In this document: positions 57,734 to 60,254 of the stretch, piece by piece
Layout: each line of letters opens with the position of its first letter
Position numbering within the stretch: the stretch's first letter is position 1
IMG/VR virus record: IMGVR_UViG_3300045747_000144
Location: 1-60,254 of that record
Reading direction: 5' to 3' (one strand)
DNA: 60,254 nucleotides
Source: a virus
Program-made: the position numbers and the translations under genes
Notes under the pieces: generated by a model
The model's database searches: none
What the model saw: only the letters and a program-made list of their open reading frames with translations
What the model was told of the DNA's origin: nothing

Positions 57734-59401
57734 ATGACAACAACAGTAAATCTTCGAAAACTTCTCCATCGTAAAGCATGGGAAATGTGCACGCCAAACC
57801 CAGTTGTTACTTGGGGTCAGGGTTCTATTCTTGCTTTTGATGAGAATGCAATTCTTCCAGTATCAGAAAATGCCACCTATATGTTTTCCGGCGGTGGTTT
57901 GGGTGCGCTCTATAACTACAATGCCGAACAAGATTCTTGGCTTCAGGTAATCTCTGGTGGTCCAACACCGGTTAACTCGGCCGGTTCGATGTCCGTGCTG
58001 CATCCACTGGGTATGTGGGGCGGCACAAAAACACAAACTGCTCTTGCTGGAACTACTACTACTCTTATTACTTCTAGAAATTTAGTTCGTAAACTCGCAG
58101 GCCTCAAGATCAGGGTCACTGGTGGTACTGGTGCTGGGTATGAAGGTACTATTTCTGACAATACAGTTGGTCCTAACTCAGTGCTTACAGTAACTCCTGC
58201 TTCCGGTATTGCATTCTCTGCCACTACAACTTTTGAAGTATATTCAGGAACTGTGTGGCTTATGCCTTCAGTCGCCTCTACTACCGGCACAATCTATTAT
58301 TTTGATCGTGCAACAAATGCTTGGGGTACTAAAGCTACTGTTACTCTTGCTGCCAACTTAGCTAACCATGGTAAGTTTGTAATTACCCCAAGTCTTGAGG
58401 CAACATTTGACTCTGGTACAGCTACCGCTGGGGCGGGCAATGGAGCTTTGATCAGTGGAACTAAGAATTGGCTCACAAATTGCTGGACTAATTATCAAGT
58501 CCGTATTATCAGTGGAACTGGAGCAGGCCAATATCGCACTATTTCTTCAAATACTGCAACGACACTCATAGTATCTGCAATATGGACGACGTCTCCAGAC
58601 GCTACATCAACATTTGAAATTACAGGTGATGACGATAAAATTTATCTAATTGGTAATGCTGGTGTCAATATCTATCAATATTCCCTGTCTGCTAATACTT
58701 GGACTGCAGCAATGACAGTGAACGTTGCACGTGCCGCAGTTACTGGGGCAGGCGTTACTGCTAATTGGATTGCTAACGTATCCGGATGGACTGTACCACA
58801 AACTGCTGCGGTGCGAGCCAACTCCACCCCGTATGTTCTTGGTCAAATTATTACTCCCGTTGGTGGCACAGATGTGAATGCATCTTGGTATGAATGTACT
58901 ACGGCTGGTACTACGGCCGTAGCTGAAGTTGCTGTTGCTCTTTGGAGAGTCAACATTGGTGCGGCCGTAACTGACGGTACTGCCGTCTTTACAAGAAGAA
59001 TGGTCCCACAAAATGGTAGATATATCTATTCATTTAGAGGAGCAGCATCTGCAGCTCTAGACATTCTTGATCTTGCTGCAATGTCTTGGAATCAATGTAC
59101 TTCAGGTACCAACTTTGCATACGGCCATGCTGGCGCAGAAACATTCTCCACCGGCACTTCTGCCACAGATGGAAATGGCGCAATTTATATCTATAAAGCA
59201 GGTGATGCACAAAAACTACTTAAATTTGATGTAGCTACACATACACTGTTACCATTGGCACTAGGCACATATTCAGGTTCAACTGTGTACGATGGACAGA
59301 AACTTTGGTCACAATTCTACAAAGATGGTGCAACGACAATTAGATTCTTCTACATTGGTGTGCCCTCCAAATATGAAGTACTTAGAATGATGGAGATCTA
59401 A
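57734..59401 (+). CDS. kelch-like virion protein (555 aa)
   Basis: A 555-residue paralogue of the preceding protein lacking the inserted modules. It starts NLRKLLHRKAWEMCTPNPVV. Kelch-like blades include ALYNYNAEQDSWLQVISGG, TIYYFDRATNAWGTKATVT and NIYQYSLSANTWTAAMTVN. The units SGTKNWLTNCWTNYQVRIIS and LKIRVTGGTGAGYEGTI are typical glycine-rich tail-surface segments. AAGAAAC precedes the ATG. Probably a tail-fibre-related beta-propeller. Confidence 0.7.
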   Translation: MTTTVNLRKLLHRKAWEMCTPNPVVTWGQGSILAFDENAILPVSENATYMFSGGGLGALYNYNAEQDSWLQVISGGPTPVNSAGSMSVLHPLGMWGGTKTQTALAGTTTTLITSRNLVRKLAGLKIRVTGGTGAGYEGTISDNTVGPNSVLTVTPASGIAFSATTTFEVYSGTVWLMPSVASTTGTIYYFDRATNAWGTKATVTLAANLANHGKFVITPSLEATFDSGTATAGAGNGALISGTKNWLTNCWTNYQVRIISGTGAGQYRTISSNTATTLIVSAIWTTSPDATSTFEITGDDDKIYLIGNAGVNIYQYSLSANTWTAAMTVNVARAAVTGAGVTANWIANVSGWTVPQTAAVRANSTPYVLGQIITPVGGTDVNASWYECTTAGTTAVAEVAVALWRVNIGAAVTDGTAVFTRRMVPQNGRYIYSFRGAASAALDILDLAAMSWNQCTSGTNFAYGHAGAETFSTGTSATDGNGAIYIYKAGDAQKLLKFDVATHTLLPLALGTYSGSTVYDGQKLWSQFYKDGATTIRFFYIGVPSKYEVLRMMEI

Positions 59402-59403
59402 AC

Positions 59404-59568
59404 ATGGACTATAGAGTTTTTGAAGTAGCCCCAGGTCGGTGGGCATATGCAATTTCTGGTATCTATCAAGAATGGAAACCAGGTGTCGAAGGTTTCGAGC
59501 CTATGACCGAACAAGAGGCAACAGATTTTGTTCTCAAAGAAAAGTATAGATTAGAAAATGGTGTTTAA
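59404..59568 (+). CDS. small protein after the kelch-like genes
   Basis: A 54-residue acidic protein (MDYRVFEVAPGRWAYAISGI, then QEWKPGVEGFEPMTEQEATD). It begins two bases after the previous stop and resembles small proteins encoded beside tail genes. Function unknown. Confidence 0.6.
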   Translation: MDYRVFEVAPGRWAYAISGIYQEWKPGVEGFEPMTEQEATDFVLKEKYRLENGV

Positions 59569-59570
59569 TC

Positions 59571-59810
59571 ATGTTATTAACATTTTTTAATAACACGATT
59601 AGGCGGATACTTGCTATATCGTCTATTAGTGCAATTTTTTCACGAAACAATGTATCTGATTTTATAAACCAGGCAATAATAAATAATAGTTTTTCCCAAA
59701 ACACACTTATTAACTCGTATGAGCATGGTTATATTGATGTTTCTTTTGATATAAATATTATCACAACATCATTAGGCAGCAATACTTGCACAGCCCAATT
59801 CTTAACATAG
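59571..59810 (+). CDS. small hypothetical protein
   Basis: A 79-residue Asn/Ile-rich protein (NNTIRRILAISSISAIFSRN). It begins two bases after the preceding stop, in the tight tail-gene operon. No family recognised; low information content. Confidence 0.5.
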   Translation: MLLTFFNNTIRRILAISSISAIFSRNNVSDFINQAIINNSFSQNTLINSYEHGYIDVSFDINIITTSLGSNTCTAQFLT

Positions 59811-59820
59811 GCACTCACAT

Positions 59821-60111
59821 ATGGCAACCAAATATATCGAGGGAACGACAATCAGGGCGTATGCCGAATTTAGAAACGATAGTAATGTTCTAGTAGACCC
59901 CTTGACCGTTACTCTCAAATATAAACAACCGGACAACGTCCTGATGACGAAGACGAGCCCATTAGAAGTCCTTAAGGTATCAACCGGTATATATGAGATT
60001 TATTTAATTCTATCCCAGGCAGGAAAGTATGCATTTCGCTGGGAAGGATCTGGTAACAATGGGTCTGTTTCAGAAACAGTTATTACAGTTCAAGCTTCAC
60101 AGGTGCTATAA
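59821..60111 (+). CDS. small Ig-like structural protein
   Basis: A 96-residue beta-sandwich-like protein (YIEGTTIRAYAEFRNDSNVLVD, YAFRWEGSGNNGSVSETVIT), typical of an Ig-like domain found as a virion surface or fibre-attached protein. Overlaps the next start by one base. Confidence 0.65.
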   Translation: MATKYIEGTTIRAYAEFRNDSNVLVDPLTVTLKYKQPDNVLMTKTSPLEVLKVSTGIYEIYLILSQAGKYAFRWEGSGNNGSVSETVITVQASQVL

Positions 60112-60254
60112 TGGGAACTAGACAAGATTTAGCAGACTTTGCACTTAGACAACTTGGCGGCGGTGTCGTTAATGTTGAAATATCAGACGATCAGATTGAA
60201 GACAACATTAAATTGGCAGTTCATTACTACCAAGAATTTCACTTTGATGGGACA
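60111..60254 (+). CDS. conserved structural protein, N-terminal part (3' partial)
   Basis: The window ends after 48 codons. The start, GTRQDLADFALRQLGGGVVN, followed by VEISDDQIEDNIKLAVHYYQ and EFHFDGT, matches the N-terminus of a conserved structural protein of aquatic T4-like phages (R-x-x-L-x-D-Y-x-L-R-x-L-G ... D-D-Q-I-E-D ... Q-E-Y-H-F-D-G). It may relate to neck or baseplate proteins; the full gene lies outside. Confidence 0.72.
   Translation, partial: MGTRQDLADFALRQLGGGVVNVEISDDQIEDNIKLAVHYYQEFHFDGT

Noticed and set aside
1-60254. tRNA genes and lysogeny genes
   Set aside because: I looked for cloverleaf-type stretches in intergenic DNA and for integrase or repressor-like proteins and found none. 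Gaps are too small and the gene set is that of a lytic T4-like phage. A tRNA search program was not run.

Overview
The window is a piece of the genome of a T4-superfamily myovirus (lytic tailed phage), about 60 kb, almost entirely transcribed from the + strand. The assignment rests on a set of recognisable T4-type genes in T4-like order: the RegA translational repressor (cut by the left edge), ATP-dependent DNA ligase, family B DNA polymerase gp43, the recombinase UvsX, replicative helicase gp41, and the block gp14-gp15-gp16-gp17 (neck, tail-sheath terminator, small and large terminase). T4-type late promoter boxes (ATAAATA) precede structural genes. Many sigma70-type promoters with exact 17 bp spacers indicate a bacterial host with an ordinary housekeeping sigma factor. 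The host cannot be named from this window; the gene set resembles aquatic T4-like phages. I see no tRNA, CRISPR array, integrase or insertion sequence.

Layout. 1-16.4 kb: replication and metabolism (regA, Hsp20, QueE, DNA ligase, SPFH protein, a split polymerase with an antisense HNH gene, a HAD nucleotidase, uvsX, gp41). 16.4-23.4 kb: an early accessory region of about 20 very small genes plus an AAA+ ATPase and a SprT-like metalloprotease. It is punctuated by at least 12 near-identical promoters of the form TTGACA-N17-CATAAT/AATAAT, several of which contain the stop codon of the preceding gene. 23.4-27.6 kb: more small overlapping genes, including a tandem family ending in a FAELIIKEC...HFGVE pattern. 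27.6-37 kb: late-promoter-driven proteins that look like internal head (core or cargo) proteins. 37-43.9 kb: head, neck and terminase genes. 43.9-45.5 kb: small membrane proteins. 45.5-60.2 kb: large, low-complexity tail or fibre-like structural proteins.

The most unusual part is 27.6-37 kb. Several consecutive proteins begin with M-x-(T/S)-F-K-E-F-I-x-E or a related short amphipathic tag. This resembles the capsid-targeting sequence of T4 internal proteins and often ends in the (I/L)-x-E cleavage pattern of the gp21 prohead protease. The tagged proteins include: (i) a ligase-like nucleotidyltransferase that is fractured into two genes by a split intein, exactly after the catalytic KxDG motif, with a free-standing HNH endonuclease between the halves; (ii) a TxGH nucleotidylyltransferase; and (iii) a 2H phosphoesterase resembling the anti-CBASS protein Acb1. 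My working model is a late-expressed set of enzymes packaged in the capsid and injected with the DNA to act on host nucleotide or RNA metabolism or defence signalling. This is inference and needs virion proteomics.

A second highlight is the polymerase. It is split into gp43A (exonuclease) and gp43B (palm) by an HNH gene on the opposite strand. A perfect consensus sigma70 promoter inside the HNH gene appears to re-supply transcription to gp43B.
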